Shown here: in pieces, positions 44,058-53,571 of the stretch | Position numbering within the stretch: the stretch's first letter is position 1 | Layout of the letters: each line of letters begins with the position of its first letter | Origin: an uncultured Hyphomicrobiales bacterium | Lineage (GTDB): Bacteria; Pseudomonadota; Alphaproteobacteria; Rhizobiales; Beijerinckiaceae | DNA: 64,000 nucleotides | Assembly: GCA_903847605.1 (NCBI GenBank) | Contig: CAINED010000078.1 | Span: 62,001-126,000 of the forward strand | Direction: 5' to 3' | Translations under genes and position numbers: made by a program | Notes under the pieces: generated by a model | Seen by the model: only the letters and a program-made list of their open reading frames with translations | Databases searched by the model: none | What the model was told of the DNA's origin: nothing

Positions 44058-45185
44058 TCAGGCGCTCCCCCAGACTGCTTTGGCCGTCTCGACGACGAGG
44101 CGCAGCTTCGCTTCCTGATCGGCCTCAGTCACCGGATTGCCCCCGACTGTGCTGGCGAAGCCGCATTGCGGGCTGATGGCGAGCCTGGAAAGGCTCATGT
44201 GTTTGGCAGCCTCTGAAATGCGCGCCTGTAGCGCGCCCGTGCTTTCAAGCTGCGGTGACTTCGAACTGACGATGCCGAGCACCACGCCCTTGTCATTGGG
44301 CATGTGGCGCAAAGGCGCGAAATCGCCGGCGCGCGCCGTGTCGTATTCGAGCAGGAAATGCGTCACCCTGGTCGCGCCGAAGAAGGCTTCCGCAACGGCA
44401 TCGTAGCCGCCATCCGCGAGATAGTGTCCCTTGAGATTGCCGCGGCACATGTGGACGCCGAAGAGGCAGTCGGCGGGCGCTGCCGATACGGCGTGGTTGA
44501 TGAGATCGATATAGCGCTGAACGAGACGATCAGGGTCCTGACCCAGCTTCTTAGTCTGCTCGCGCACGACGGGATCCGCAAGCATGGCGACGGCGACTTC
44601 GTCGAACTGGATGTAACGGCAGCCGGCCTGCGTGAGCGCGGCAATCTCCTCGCGATAGACTTTTGCGATATCGGCAAAGAATTCGTCTTCGTCGGGATAG
44701 ATGCTGCGATCGCCGAAGTCGTCGAAGCGATAGTAATGCAGCGTCGACGGCGCGGGTATCGTGATTTTCGGCAGAAGATCGCGCGTGCCGACCGTGTCGC
44801 GCACGAAAGCATATTCGTCGACGGCGAGCGGTTCCGTTCGCACGATTTTGGCGGCTGCGTAGGGCGCCGTGAACGGCAGCGTGCCGCCGGCGTCATTGCG
44901 GAAGCTGAACGAAGCGGGCTTGATGACGAAGCCTTTCAGGCCTTCGACGAAACGGCCCCAATATGAGCCGCGGCGGAATTCGCCGTCGTTGACGACTTTC
45001 AGCCCTACCCGCTCCTGCATGGCGACGACGTCACGGATGGCGGCATCCTGCGCGGCCGCGACTTCGCGCGGACCGATCTTCCCGGCGGATGCTTCGCGGA
45101 ACGCCGCGCGAACCGGCGCGGGGCGCAACAGGCTGCCGACATGATCGGCGCGGAATGGCGGGCGTTGCGAGGGTACGATGGCCAT
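44058..45185 (-). CDS. MetE C-terminal-like methyltransferase (cobalamin-independent methionine synthase II family)
   Basis: 375 aa; homologous to the C-terminal half of MetE only, like YxjG/YxjH. Opening FRADHVGSLLRPAPVR, substrate motif GEFRRGSYWGRF, QFDEVAVAML, HMCRGN (His and Cys zinc ligands) and ISPQCGFAST (last Cys ligand). Such short forms move methyl groups between corrinoids, thiols or other donors; the true substrate is unknown. Divergent from a TetR regulator and a CoA ligase, so a catabolic role is likely. Confidence 0.85.
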   Translation of the reverse strand: MAIVPSQRPPFRADHVGSLLRPAPVRAAFREASAGKIGPREVAAAQDAAIRDVVAMQERVGLKVVNDGEFRRGSYWGRFVEGLKGFVIKPASFSFRNDAGGTLPFTAPYAAAKIVRTEPLAVDEYAFVRDTVGTRDLLPKITIPAPSTLHYYRFDDFGDRSIYPDEDEFFADIAKVYREEIAALTQAGCRYIQFDEVAVAMLADPVVREQTKKLGQDPDRLVQRYIDLINHAVSAAPADCLFGVHMCRGNLKGHYLADGGYDAVAEAFFGATRVTHFLLEYDTARAGDFAPLRHMPNDKGVVLGIVSSKSPQLESTGALQARISEAAKHMSLSRLAISPQCGFASTVGGNPVTEADQEAKLRLVVETAKAVWGSA

Positions 45186-45210
45186 GACGACTTTTTCCGG
45201 CTGCTTGAAA

Positions 45211-45230
45211 TTCTATAATTCTATAGATAG
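45211..45230. promoter_or_regulatory. Operator-like repeat and TATAAT in the divergent intergenic region
   Basis: CTATAATTCTATAG (45213-45226) is an imperfect palindrome between the MetE-like gene and the TetR gene. TATAAT at 45214-45219 could be a -10 box. A 13-of-14 match, CTATAGTTCTATAG, lies inside the CoA ligase gene at 46177-46190. Probably bound by the TetR protein. Confidence 0.45.
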
Positions 45231-45240
45231 TCTGGCTGCC

Positions 45241-45915
45241 ATGGTCAGGGCAAGCCGTAAATCAGCAATCTCGCATGTGCGCATGCCACCCCTGCCCTCG
45301 CGAAAATCGGTCACGCCGCCATTGCAAAACGTACAGAAGCGCCAACCGCAGATTATTGACGCAGTCGCGAAAGTATTCGCCGAGCGCGGCTTTCATGGCG
45401 CCTCGACGCAAGATATCGCCGATGTGCTCGGCATCCGGCAAGCGAGCCTCTATTATTATTTTCGCTCCAAGGAAGAGGCGTTGCGGACGGTGTGCGAACG
45501 TGGCGCTGCGGAGTTTCTGGAACGCGCGCGTATGGTTTGCGCCGGGCATGGCACAAGCCGTGAAAAGCTGGTTGCGCTCATCAAGGGACATCTCGAACCT
45601 CTGGAAACCGCGCCCGATTACATGCGCGTGTTCCTGCGGGAGCGGCAGCATCTCCCGCTGGCGGAACGTCGCGCCATTTCGAGGACGGCCCGCGAAATCG
45701 AAAAGTGCTTCGAGGGTGTGATCGCCGACGGCATCAGCCACGGCTCGTTCTCGCCCGCGCACGAACCGCGCCTTGCGACCCTCGCCATCCTCGGGATGCT
45801 CAACGGCGCGCCGTTCTGGCGCGAACGCCGGGAGCGTAAGCCCGAGGAGATCGCGAAGGGGCTTGCGCAGATTGCATTGGGCGGACTGACCGGCGTGCAA
45901 TGGCACGATATCTAG
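45241..45915 (+). CDS. TetR/AcrR family transcriptional regulator
   Basis: 224 aa from ATG 45241 (ATG 45283 is an alternative). The DNA-binding domain is IIDAVAKVFAERGFHGASTQDIADVLGIRQASLYYYFRSKEEAL (about 38-82). The C-terminal ligand domain is helical (RVFLRERQHLPLAERRAI). It precedes the CoA ligase by 22 nt, so it probably controls that gene, itself and the divergent methyltransferase; an acyl-CoA type effector is likely. Confidence 0.88.
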   Translation: MVRASRKSAISHVRMPPLPSRKSVTPPLQNVQKRQPQIIDAVAKVFAERGFHGASTQDIADVLGIRQASLYYYFRSKEEALRTVCERGAAEFLERARMVCAGHGTSREKLVALIKGHLEPLETAPDYMRVFLRERQHLPLAERRAISRTAREIEKCFEGVIADGISHGSFSPAHEPRLATLAILGMLNGAPFWRERRERKPEEIAKGLAQIALGGLTGVQWHDI

Positions 45916-45937
45916 AAAAGCCAATCGGGAGGGAAGG

Positions 45938-47362
45938 ATGACGCAGGAGAGGGCTGAGGCAACGCGCAACACCTGGCTGGCGACGCTGGAGAATTTCCGG
46001 CGCGACCCTGCAAGGCCCGCCAGCGCGGACATCTGGTCGCCGTCGCTCGAATGCGCCTCACGCGATGAAATTGGCGCGATCCAAAGCGAGAAATTGCGCG
46101 CCGTTGTGCCCTTTCTCTACGAGAACAGTCCCTTCTACCGCGCCCGTTTCGAGCGCCTCGGGCAGACGCCCGCAGACTATAGTTCTATAGAAGATCTGGA
46201 AAAGTGGCCCGTCGTCGACAAGAGCGAGATGATGGCGGACGTTACGAATTCCCCGCCCTGGGGCGGGTATACGACGGTAACCGATGAAATCTGGTCGCAG
46301 CGCGGCTGGATGCTGTTTTCCTCGTCGGGCTCGACGGGCGCGCCCCGCCCCTTTCGCTACACGCATGTCGATCGTGTGCAATGGGCCTGGGCCAATGCGC
46401 GCGGCATGCATGCCATGGGCTTCCGCAAGGGCGAGAGCGCCTTCATCATGTCGGGCTACGGCCCGCATGTCTTCGCGTGGGGCGTGCAAGTGGCGCTGGA
46501 AACGCTGGACCTGCCGTGCATTCCTGGCGGCGGCATGGATGCCCGCGCAAGGGCCAATGTTATTCTGCGTTTCAAGCCGACGATCCTCGTCTGCACGCCT
46601 TCCTATGCGCTGCATCTTGCGCGCGTGATGCAGTCGATCGGCTACGATCCTGCCGAAACATCGGTGCATACGATCCTTATAGGCGGCGAACCGGCGATGG
46701 GCATCGACGCCACGCGCAAGCGCATCGAGGGATTGTGGAATGCGCGCCTCGTCGAATTTTACGGGTGCACGGAAGTCTCGCCGCATGTCGGCGGCTATTC
46801 CTGCCTCGCCGCGCCGAAATCCGGTGAAACGGTGTCGACCCACGTGATGGAAGACATACAGATCTGGGAAACCGTCGATCCGGACACGCGAGCGAGCCAG
46901 AAGCCGGGTGAGCGCGGGTTGACCGTGTGCACGAGCCTCAACTCCGAATCCTCGCCGCAATTGCGTTTTCTTGTTGGCGATTACGCGACTTTTACGCAGG
47001 AGCGTTGCGCCTGCGGGCGCACGCACGCGCGCGCCATCGGGTCTTTCGCCGGACGTTCGGACGATCTGATCAACCTGCGCGGTATCAAGATGTATCCGAC
47101 GCAGATCGAAGAAGCCGTACGCGCGGTGCCGGGCATCGGCGACGAATACGAGATCGTTCTGATGCGCGACACGGCGGGCCTGGATACGATGACTATCGTC
47201 TGCGAACACGCCGATCACGCGAATGGAACGGTTGCGCAAAAGATCTCGGATGAAGTGCGGCTGCGTTGCGAGATTCGCGTCGACGTAACCGTCAATCCGC
47301 TGGATACCCTGCCCAAGACCGAGTTCAAGGCTAAACGCGTGCGCGATATGCGCGGCAGGTAG
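45938..47362 (+). CDS. PaaK-like acyl-CoA ligase (phenylacetate-CoA ligase family)
   Basis: 474 aa, GGAGGGAAGG just before the ATG. Adenylate-forming enzyme: P-loop FSSSGSTGAPRPFRYTH (about 131-147), EFYGCTEVSPH (about 270-280), LVGDYATF and DLINLRGIKMYP (hinge), and a C-terminal LPKTEFKAKRV. Also a CACGRTHAR motif seen in PaaK enzymes. Activates an unidentified carboxylic acid to its CoA thioester. Confidence 0.88.
   Translation: MTQERAEATRNTWLATLENFRRDPARPASADIWSPSLECASRDEIGAIQSEKLRAVVPFLYENSPFYRARFERLGQTPADYSSIEDLEKWPVVDKSEMMADVTNSPPWGGYTTVTDEIWSQRGWMLFSSSGSTGAPRPFRYTHVDRVQWAWANARGMHAMGFRKGESAFIMSGYGPHVFAWGVQVALETLDLPCIPGGGMDARARANVILRFKPTILVCTPSYALHLARVMQSIGYDPAETSVHTILIGGEPAMGIDATRKRIEGLWNARLVEFYGCTEVSPHVGGYSCLAAPKSGETVSTHVMEDIQIWETVDPDTRASQKPGERGLTVCTSLNSESSPQLRFLVGDYATFTQERCACGRTHARAIGSFAGRSDDLINLRGIKMYPTQIEEAVRAVPGIGDEYEIVLMRDTAGLDTMTIVCEHADHANGTVAQKISDEVRLRCEIRVDVTVNPLDTLPKTEFKAKRVRDMRGR
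46177..46190. promoter_or_regulatory. Copy of the TetR-type operator inside the CoA ligase gene
   Basis: CTATAGTTCTATAG differs at one base from the intergenic site at 45213-45226, about 960 bp away. It forces codons rare in this GC-rich genome (TAT AGT TCT ATA), which suggests it is kept for binding. Confidence 0.4.
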
Positions 47363-47392
47363 TCGGCAATAACGGCTCCCTGCCCTGCCCCG

Positions 47393-48391
47393 TCAGGGTA
47401 TCAGGACCACCGAACCCGTGGTCTTTCGGCTTTCGAGATCGCGATGGGCCTGCGCCGCATCCTTGAGAGGATAGGTCCTTTCGATATGCGGCCGTAAGGC
47501 GCCCGTCGCGATGAGATCGAAGAGTTCCGCTGCCGCCATCAGGAGGTCTTCGCGTTCGGCAATGTAGTGCCCCATGCCGACGCGTGTCGTGAACAGCGAG
47601 CCCTTCTGGCTCAGCATTCGCGCATCGAGCAGCGGCGGCGGCCCCGAGGCATTGCCGAAATTCACGACCATGCCAAAGTTCCTGAGACAGTCGAAAGACT
47701 GCAGATAAGTGTCCTTGCCGACTCCGTCGAAGACAGCCGAGATGCCGCGTGGATAAAGTTTGCGCACTTCCTCGACGAAATTCGTTTCGCGGTAAAGTAT
47801 GACGTGATCGCAGCCGTTTTCGCGGGCGATTGCTGCCTTGCCGCTGTCTCCCACGGTTCCGATGACCGTTGCGCCGAGATGCCTGGACCATTGCGCGAGA
47901 AAGCTGCCGACGCCGCCCGCTGCGGCGTGAACCAGAACGACGTCGCCCGCCTTCACCGGATAGGCGCGGCGAACGATGGCCCAGGCCGTGAGTCCCTTGA
48001 TAAATGAGCCGGCTGCCTGCACATCGCTGACTCCATCGGGAATCCTTGCAAGCCGGCTGGCGTCGATCACGCGCTGTTCGCTGTATCCGCCGGGTGACGA
48101 GGTCGTGCCGCTTGCGGCGATGTAGGCGACGCGGTCGCCGACCGCGACTTCGCTCACGCCTGGCCCCAGCGCCTCGACGACGCCGACGCCTTCATTGCCG
48201 AGGATCGCGGGCAATGGCAGCGGCGCATAAAGATAGAATGCGCCGCCGCGCAGATTCACGTCCGCGAAGTTTACGCCAATCGCGGTATGGCGCAGCAGCG
48301 CCTCGCCCTCGCGCGGCGGCGGCACTTCGACATCCTCGAAGCGCAGCACCTCCGGTCCGCCTGTCTCGTGAATTCTGATCGCCCTGGGCAT
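47393..48391 (-). CDS. Quinone oxidoreductase (zeta-crystallin-like, MDR superfamily)
   Basis: 332 aa, NADPH-dependent quinone or enone reductase without zinc. Opening MPRAIRIHETGGPEVLRFEDVEVPPPREGE, cofactor motif HAAAGGVGSFLAQWSRHLGA (about 147-166) and VFDGVGKDTY (about 217-226). No structural zinc Cys lobe. Divergent from the first orphan TTT receptor by about 75 nt. Confidence 0.9.
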   Translation of the reverse strand: MPRAIRIHETGGPEVLRFEDVEVPPPREGEALLRHTAIGVNFADVNLRGGAFYLYAPLPLPAILGNEGVGVVEALGPGVSEVAVGDRVAYIAASGTTSSPGGYSEQRVIDASRLARIPDGVSDVQAAGSFIKGLTAWAIVRRAYPVKAGDVVLVHAAAGGVGSFLAQWSRHLGATVIGTVGDSGKAAIARENGCDHVILYRETNFVEEVRKLYPRGISAVFDGVGKDTYLQSFDCLRNFGMVVNFGNASGPPPLLDARMLSQKGSLFTTRVGMGHYIAEREDLLMAAAELFDLIATGALRPHIERTYPLKDAAQAHRDLESRKTTGSVVLIP

Positions 48392-48467
48392 CGTGGTTTC
48401 GCGTTTCCTTGACCGGGTTCACCAACTTGCTACACTTTTCGCAGAACATAATAAATCGGGGACGGAC

Positions 48468-49442
48468 ATGCTCACACGGCGCAATTTGCTGCAGTCCATG
48501 GCGGTTTCGACCGTCGCAATGCCCGCGCTCGTCCGTGGGCAGGAAACATGGCCGGCGCGCGACATTCACGCCATCTGCGGCACGCCGCCGGGCAGCGGCG
48601 CCGATATCATCGTGCGGTTTTATGCAAAGAAGCTGCAGGATCTGTGCGGGCGTTCGGTCGTCGTCGACAACAAGCCCGGCGCTTTCGGCAATATAGCGAC
48701 GGAATTCGTGGCCCGCTCGAAACCGGACGGCTACACGCTGTTCATCGCGCCTTCGAGTTCCTACCTCGGCGCAGCGCCGTCGCTGTTCAAGAAGCTGAAC
48801 TTCGATCCGCTGAACGATTTCGAACATGTCGCGCCGTTGCTGAAGAACGCCTGGATTCTCTCCGTCTCCGGCGACAGTCCGCATAAATCGATCGGCGAAC
48901 TCACTGCCTATCTGAAAGCGCAGGGCGACAAGGCTTCTTATGGCTCGCTTGCCAATACCGGTCTCATATCCAGCGAACTCTACAAAGCGCAATTCGGCTT
49001 GCAGACCGTCGAAGTGAAGTACAAGGCGACGATGACGGCGCTCAACGACCTTTGGGCCGGCAATCTTGCTTTCATTCATATCGACCCGACGGGCGGCGCG
49101 GCGCATTTCAGGTCCGGAAAGCTGCGACCCCTGGCGATGGCGTCGGCCGAGCCTCTCAAGGCTGTGAAAGGCGTGCCCGGCGCGAAGGAAGCGGGCATCA
49201 CGAATTCGGATGTGGTCGGCTGGTGGTCGGTTGAAATGCCCAAGGGCACGCCCAGGCCCATACTCGACAAGCTTGAAAACTGGTTCGCGCAAATCACGGC
49301 GGATCCGGATACCCAGGCCTTTCTCACCAATATCGGCTGCGATCCCTTTCCCGGAAATTCAGCGATGCTGCGTGGATTGCTCGAGAAGGAAATCGCCAGC
49401 TGGCGCGACTATGTGAAGATTGCGAAAATCGAAGTTATGTAA
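48468..49442 (+). CDS. TTT (Bug) family substrate-binding protein
   Basis: 324 aa from ATG 48468 (GGGGACGG just upstream). Twin-arginine-like signal (TRRNLLQSMAVSTVAM), then the Bug fold: WPARDIHAICGTPPGSGADIIVRF, VVVDNKPGAFGNIATEFVARSKPDGYTLF. Extracytoplasmic receptor for a carboxylate. The TctA/TctB permease genes are not present here, so it must share a membrane unit encoded elsewhere or act as a sensor. First of five such receptors in the next 11 kb. Confidence 0.88.
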   Translation: MLTRRNLLQSMAVSTVAMPALVRGQETWPARDIHAICGTPPGSGADIIVRFYAKKLQDLCGRSVVVDNKPGAFGNIATEFVARSKPDGYTLFIAPSSSYLGAAPSLFKKLNFDPLNDFEHVAPLLKNAWILSVSGDSPHKSIGELTAYLKAQGDKASYGSLANTGLISSELYKAQFGLQTVEVKYKATMTALNDLWAGNLAFIHIDPTGGAAHFRSGKLRPLAMASAEPLKAVKGVPGAKEAGITNSDVVGWWSVEMPKGTPRPILDKLENWFAQITADPDTQAFLTNIGCDPFPGNSAMLRGLLEKEIASWRDYVKIAKIEVM

Positions 49443-49496
49443 GTCCTGACACAGCGCGATAACGAAAATCACGCGCAAGGCAGAGGGAGGATCGGC

Positions 49497-50576
49497 ATGC
49501 GCTTTTGGCCCGCATTGGCGCGGCAGGGGCTTCTCGGCGCATCTCTCGCGCTGGTTCTCCAATCAAACGCCATCGCTCAGAAAGCGCCTGACGCAACGGC
49601 CAATCAGTCCGCAGCGGATTTCTATGCGGGGCGGCGGATATCGCTGGTGGTCGACTCGCCTGCGGGCGGCGGATACGACACTTACGGTCGCGTCTTCGCC
49701 CGTTTCTATGGCAATCATCTGCCGGGTTCGCCGACCATCGTCGTCCAGAACATGCCCGGCGCCGGCGGTCTCGTGGCGACCAACTGGCTTGCCGAAATCG
49801 CGCCGCGCGATGGCGCGACAATCGAAATTCTCAGCCGAAGCATTCCGCTCGCGCCGCTGATGGGCATCAGCGCCGCGCGTTTCGATCCGCTGCAGCTATC
49901 GTGGCTTGGCAGCCTCAATCGCGAGTTGGTGGTGATCTTTTCCTGGCATTCGTCGGGATTCGACCGCTTTCAGGACTTGCAGGCGCGACAGGCGAATATC
50001 GGCGTCACCGGCGGCACGTCCGACAGCATGTTATGGACAAGGCTCATCAACAATCTCTTGGGCGGCAAGCTCAATATCATCACCGGCTATCCCGGCAGCG
50101 ACGCCGTCAACCTCGCCATCGAGCGCGGCGAGACGAACACTGCCACGGGTTCCTGGAGTTCGCTGAAGGCGCGCAAGCCAGAATGGCTGCGCGACCGGAA
50201 AATCAACATTCTCGCGCAATTCGCCATGACACGGCATCCGGAATTGCCGGATGTTCCGGTGCTGGCGGAACTGATACCCGACCAGGAAACGCGCGATGTG
50301 TTCGACCTGTTTCTCGCGCCGCAGGAAATGGGCCGGCCGTTCGCCGCGCCACCGGGCGTTCCCGCGGAAAGACTGGCGATCCTGCGCAAGGCCTTCATGG
50401 CGACAGCGGCCGATCCGGAGTTTCTGAAGGCAGCGAAAGGCGCCGGTATCGATATAGATCCGGTCAGCGGCGAGCGCATGACCGAAATTCTCAGGCGCGT
50501 TTATGCCATGCCCGCCAGTGTCGTCGCCCGCGCGCGCGCCGCCTCGCAGGCCGATCCCGGCGCTGCGAAGAAATAG
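49497..50576 (+). CDS. TTT-like substrate-binding protein, divergent subgroup
   Basis: 359 aa with signal peptide (to about NAIAQKA). ADFYAGRRISLVVDSPAGGGYDTYGRVFARFYGNHLPGSPTIVVQNMPGAGGL is a Bug-type N-terminus, but with the AGGGYD and V(V)QNMPGA forms shared by the proteins at 51789 and, in part, 53572. Lies between a canonical Bug gene and the bicupin gene; AGGGAGGA precedes the start. Confidence 0.82.
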   Translation: MRFWPALARQGLLGASLALVLQSNAIAQKAPDATANQSAADFYAGRRISLVVDSPAGGGYDTYGRVFARFYGNHLPGSPTIVVQNMPGAGGLVATNWLAEIAPRDGATIEILSRSIPLAPLMGISAARFDPLQLSWLGSLNRELVVIFSWHSSGFDRFQDLQARQANIGVTGGTSDSMLWTRLINNLLGGKLNIITGYPGSDAVNLAIERGETNTATGSWSSLKARKPEWLRDRKINILAQFAMTRHPELPDVPVLAELIPDQETRDVFDLFLAPQEMGRPFAAPPGVPAERLAILRKAFMATAADPEFLKAAKGAGIDIDPVSGERMTEILRRVYAMPASVVARARAASQADPGAAKK

Positions 50577-50643
50577 TCACGAAGCAAAGCCACAACGAAC
50601 GACAACACAAGCAAAGCAAAAGCACAGGGAAGGATACAAGTAC

Positions 50644-51768
50644 ATGAACGAATACGTGCCGCCCGATGGCCCGACGGTGCGCGACGCCAAGCGCAAATTC
50701 ATGCTGGAGCCCTATCTAGACTGGGCGGAAAGCGAGGGCGTGCCGATCCACGAAGACTTTGCCATCGACATGCTGACGGTCGATGCGAAACCCTGGGCGC
50801 GGTTCGGCGTCAATGGCGCGATCTGTCACCTCAAGGGGCGCGACGATTTTCTCACAACGTTCCTGATCGAACTGCCGCCGGGCGGATCGAGCGCGCCGGT
50901 GCATCATATCTATGAGGAAGTGATTTATGTGCTGTCGGGCCATGGCTCCACGACAGTCGAGACGCTGGACGGACGTACCCACAGTTTCGAATGGGGGCCG
51001 AAGAGCCTGTTCGCATTGCCCTTGAACGCCCGCTACCGGCATTTCAACGGATCGGGGCGCGAGCCGGCCCGTCTCGCGGCGACCAACAACTCGATCTATA
51101 TGATCAACCTGTTCCGCAACATGGATTTCATCTTCAACAATGCACAGACTTTCCCCGAACGCTGGGGCGGCGTGAACTATTTCGGCGGCGAGGGCGAATA
51201 TATCGACGTGCTGCAAGGCCGACATCAATGGGAAACGAATTTCGTCGCGGATATATCGGGTTTCGAACTCAAGGCCATGCCGACGCGCGGCGCGGGCGGC
51301 ACGAATATTCGCTTTGTGCTCGGCGATGGCTCGATAGGTTGCCATTGTTCCGAGATTCCGCCGGGCACCTACAAGAAGGGACACCGGCACATGAATGGCG
51401 TTGTCATCCACGCCGTGACCGGCAAGGGCTATTCACTGCTGTGGTACGAAGGCGAAAAGGACTTTTTGCGCACGGACTGGCATCACGGCGTCATCTATTC
51501 GCCGCCCGACAAGATGTTCCACCAGCATTTCAACATCTCGCCCGCGCCTGCGCGCTATCTCGCGGTGCAGATGGGCAGCGTGCGATACCCGATGACCCAG
51601 GGCAAACGCGACATCTGGGCGCCCCAGGGCATGTTCGCCAAGAAGGTCGACGAGGGCGGCATGCAGATCGAATACGGCGACGAGGACCCGCGTATCTTCG
51701 ATCTCTGGGAAGGCGAGATGAAGAAAGCGGGACTTGAAATGAAGATGGCCGCATTTCGCGGCAAGTGA
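50644..51768 (+). CDS. Bicupin protein, possible ring-cleavage or carboxylate dioxygenase
   Basis: 374 aa from ATG 50644 (GGGAAGGA upstream); the frame upstream overlaps the previous gene. Two cupin domains: about 75-160 with PPGGSSAPVHHIYEEVIYVLSGHGSTTVETLDG (H-x-H-like / E metal ligands) and about 215-320 with PPGTYKKGHRHMNGVVIHAVTGKGYSLLW. The layout recalls gentisate 1,2-dioxygenase-type bicupins, but length and motifs differ, so the reaction is open. It sits between two related orphan receptors whose ligand it may process. Confidence 0.75.
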   Translation: MNEYVPPDGPTVRDAKRKFMLEPYLDWAESEGVPIHEDFAIDMLTVDAKPWARFGVNGAICHLKGRDDFLTTFLIELPPGGSSAPVHHIYEEVIYVLSGHGSTTVETLDGRTHSFEWGPKSLFALPLNARYRHFNGSGREPARLAATNNSIYMINLFRNMDFIFNNAQTFPERWGGVNYFGGEGEYIDVLQGRHQWETNFVADISGFELKAMPTRGAGGTNIRFVLGDGSIGCHCSEIPPGTYKKGHRHMNGVVIHAVTGKGYSLLWYEGEKDFLRTDWHHGVIYSPPDKMFHQHFNISPAPARYLAVQMGSVRYPMTQGKRDIWAPQGMFAKKVDEGGMQIEYGDEDPRIFDLWEGEMKKAGLEMKMAAFRGK

Positions 51769-51788
51769 CGCCAGCGATGGAGGCTGAC

Positions 51789-52823
51789 ATGCGAGCGAGC
51801 GGGTTGAACGCACGTACTACGTTATTCGGCGTGCTCGCGCTCGCCGGAGCCGCGCTTGAAGCGCAAGCGCAGAGCGTCGCCGAGTTTTATCGCGGCAAGA
51901 CGATCACGCTGTCGGTTGGGGCAACGGCCGGCGGCGGCTACGATGTCGACGCCCGCGTGATTTCGCGTCATCTCGGCCGCTTCGTGCCCGGCAATCCCGT
52001 CGTCGTGGTGCAGAACGTGCCCGGCGCGCGCGGGCTCACCAACGTGAACCGCCTCTATACGACCTATCGCCGCGACGGGACCGTCATCAGCGTGCTGCAA
52101 CGCGGGTTGCTGACGGCGCCATGGCTTAATCCTGCCGGCGTGCAATTCGATGTGATGAAGTTCAATTGGATCTACAGCACGGCCGCCGAGCCAGGCGTGG
52201 CGATACTCTGGCATACCGCTGCGCAGAACAATGTGCAGGACGTTCTCGCCAGCGAAGCGATCATCGGCGGCGCCGGCGACTCCTCGATCATTCCGCAGGT
52301 CTTCAATTATACGATGGGCACGAAGTTCAAGCTGGTGACCGGCTATCCGGGAACCGCCGATCTCGTGCTGGCGCTGCAACGCGGCGAGATACAGGGTATC
52401 GGTTATTATTCGTGGAGCAATCTGGCTTCCAAGAACCGGTCGTGGCTGACCGAGAAACGGATCAAGATTCTTTTCCAGACTGGCGACGAGCGTCATCCCG
52501 ACCTCAAGGATGTGCCGACATCGAGCGAACTCGCGACAAGCCCGCATATGCGGCAGATACAGGATCTGTGGCTCGCGCCGCTGGAAACCGCCCGCCCCTA
52601 CGCCATGCCGCCGGACGTTCCGCAAGACCGCGTGGAGGCCATGCGCAAGGCGTTCGGCGACATGCTTGGCGACGCCGAATTCCGCGAGGATGCGCGCAAG
52701 ACCGGGATGAGCGTCGATCCGCGCGACGCCGCCCGCATCATGGCGATCCTGCAGCGGCTCGCCAATACGCCGGCGGCCATCGTCGAAGACGCGCGCAAGG
52801 CGGTGAAGGAAAGCGGCGGCTGA
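51789..52823 (+). CDS. TTT-like substrate-binding protein, divergent subgroup
   Basis: 344 aa from ATG 51789 with GGAGG 5-6 nt upstream. Signal peptide to about EAQAQ, then FYRGKTITLSVGATAGGGYDVDARVISRHLGRFVPGNPVVVVQNVPGARGLTNVN. Clearly related to 49497-50576 along its length (GYPG, ARPYAMPPDVPQDRVEAMRKAF against GRPFAAPPGVPAERLAILRKAF). Starts 20 nt after the bicupin stop, so the three are probably one operon. Confidence 0.83.
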   Translation: MRASGLNARTTLFGVLALAGAALEAQAQSVAEFYRGKTITLSVGATAGGGYDVDARVISRHLGRFVPGNPVVVVQNVPGARGLTNVNRLYTTYRRDGTVISVLQRGLLTAPWLNPAGVQFDVMKFNWIYSTAAEPGVAILWHTAAQNNVQDVLASEAIIGGAGDSSIIPQVFNYTMGTKFKLVTGYPGTADLVLALQRGEIQGIGYYSWSNLASKNRSWLTEKRIKILFQTGDERHPDLKDVPTSSELATSPHMRQIQDLWLAPLETARPYAMPPDVPQDRVEAMRKAFGDMLGDAEFREDARKTGMSVDPRDAARIMAILQRLANTPAAIVEDARKAVKESGG

Positions 52824-52838
52824 CCTGCCGTTCGCAAG

Positions 52839-53414
52839 TTAGCGGTTGAGTTCGATGAGTTCGCGGGTCGTGTCGCTTTCCGGACCGATCGTGCGCGGCG
52901 CGCCGCACTTTCCCGAGCCCTTCAATTCGTCGGACGTGAGCGTAGCGGCGACGTTCTGATTGGGCGGCGCAACAGGACTGACGACGGCATAAAGGCAAAG
53001 GCTCGAACCGCTGACGCCGAGCACCGCAAGCGCGGAGGCCGTCTTCTGCGCTTCGGTGCGAACGTGCAGCCGCACGATTGCGGCATGGGGCGGCTGCCCT
53101 TTCCCTGCGGACCGCCACTCGATGCGCGGGCCGATATCGAACGGCGCGCGCAACGTGAAGACAGGCTTTTGCGTACCCGCGGGCGTGAAATCAGCGCTGA
53201 CATTAGTCCCGAAATAGGTGAGCTTTATCCGCCATCCCCCTGCCCCCGCGCAGTCGTAGATCACGGCGGCATGGTCATGCTTTTGCGCGGCTGCATTGCC
53301 GGGCGCGCCTTTGCAGGCTTTTGGTTCCAGCGACGTGACAGTTTGCGCCGAAGCGGCTGTCGCGCCTGCGGCAAACATGAGGGCTGCCATCGCAATCCCA
53401 AAAAAGTGTCGCAT
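52839..53414 (-). CDS. Exported protein, function unknown
   Basis: 191 aa from ATG 53414 (GAGG 8-9 nt upstream). Signal peptide (MRHFFGIAMAALMFAAGATAASAQ), mature part with four Cys (KACKGA, YDCAG, LCLYAV, GKCGAP) and a beta-rich pattern. No family recognised. Convergent with the receptor gene to its left. Confidence 0.65.
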   Translation of the reverse strand: MRHFFGIAMAALMFAAGATAASAQTVTSLEPKACKGAPGNAAAQKHDHAAVIYDCAGAGGWRIKLTYFGTNVSADFTPAGTQKPVFTLRAPFDIGPRIEWRSAGKGQPPHAAIVRLHVRTEAQKTASALAVLGVSGSSLCLYAVVSPVAPPNQNVAATLTSDELKGSGKCGAPRTIGPESDTTRELIELNR

Positions 53415-53571
53415 TTCACTCGCCTCGCAAGTTGGAAGTCGCAATGGCGAGGAATGAACTGTGTTCGCCAAGCCTGCCATGCGCTAGCGCACTTCGCGCG
53501 TGACAAGCTTGCCCAGCACGATGCACCCGGTAAAGTGTGGACTTGAGGAACGAACGTCTCAAGGGGTTACA

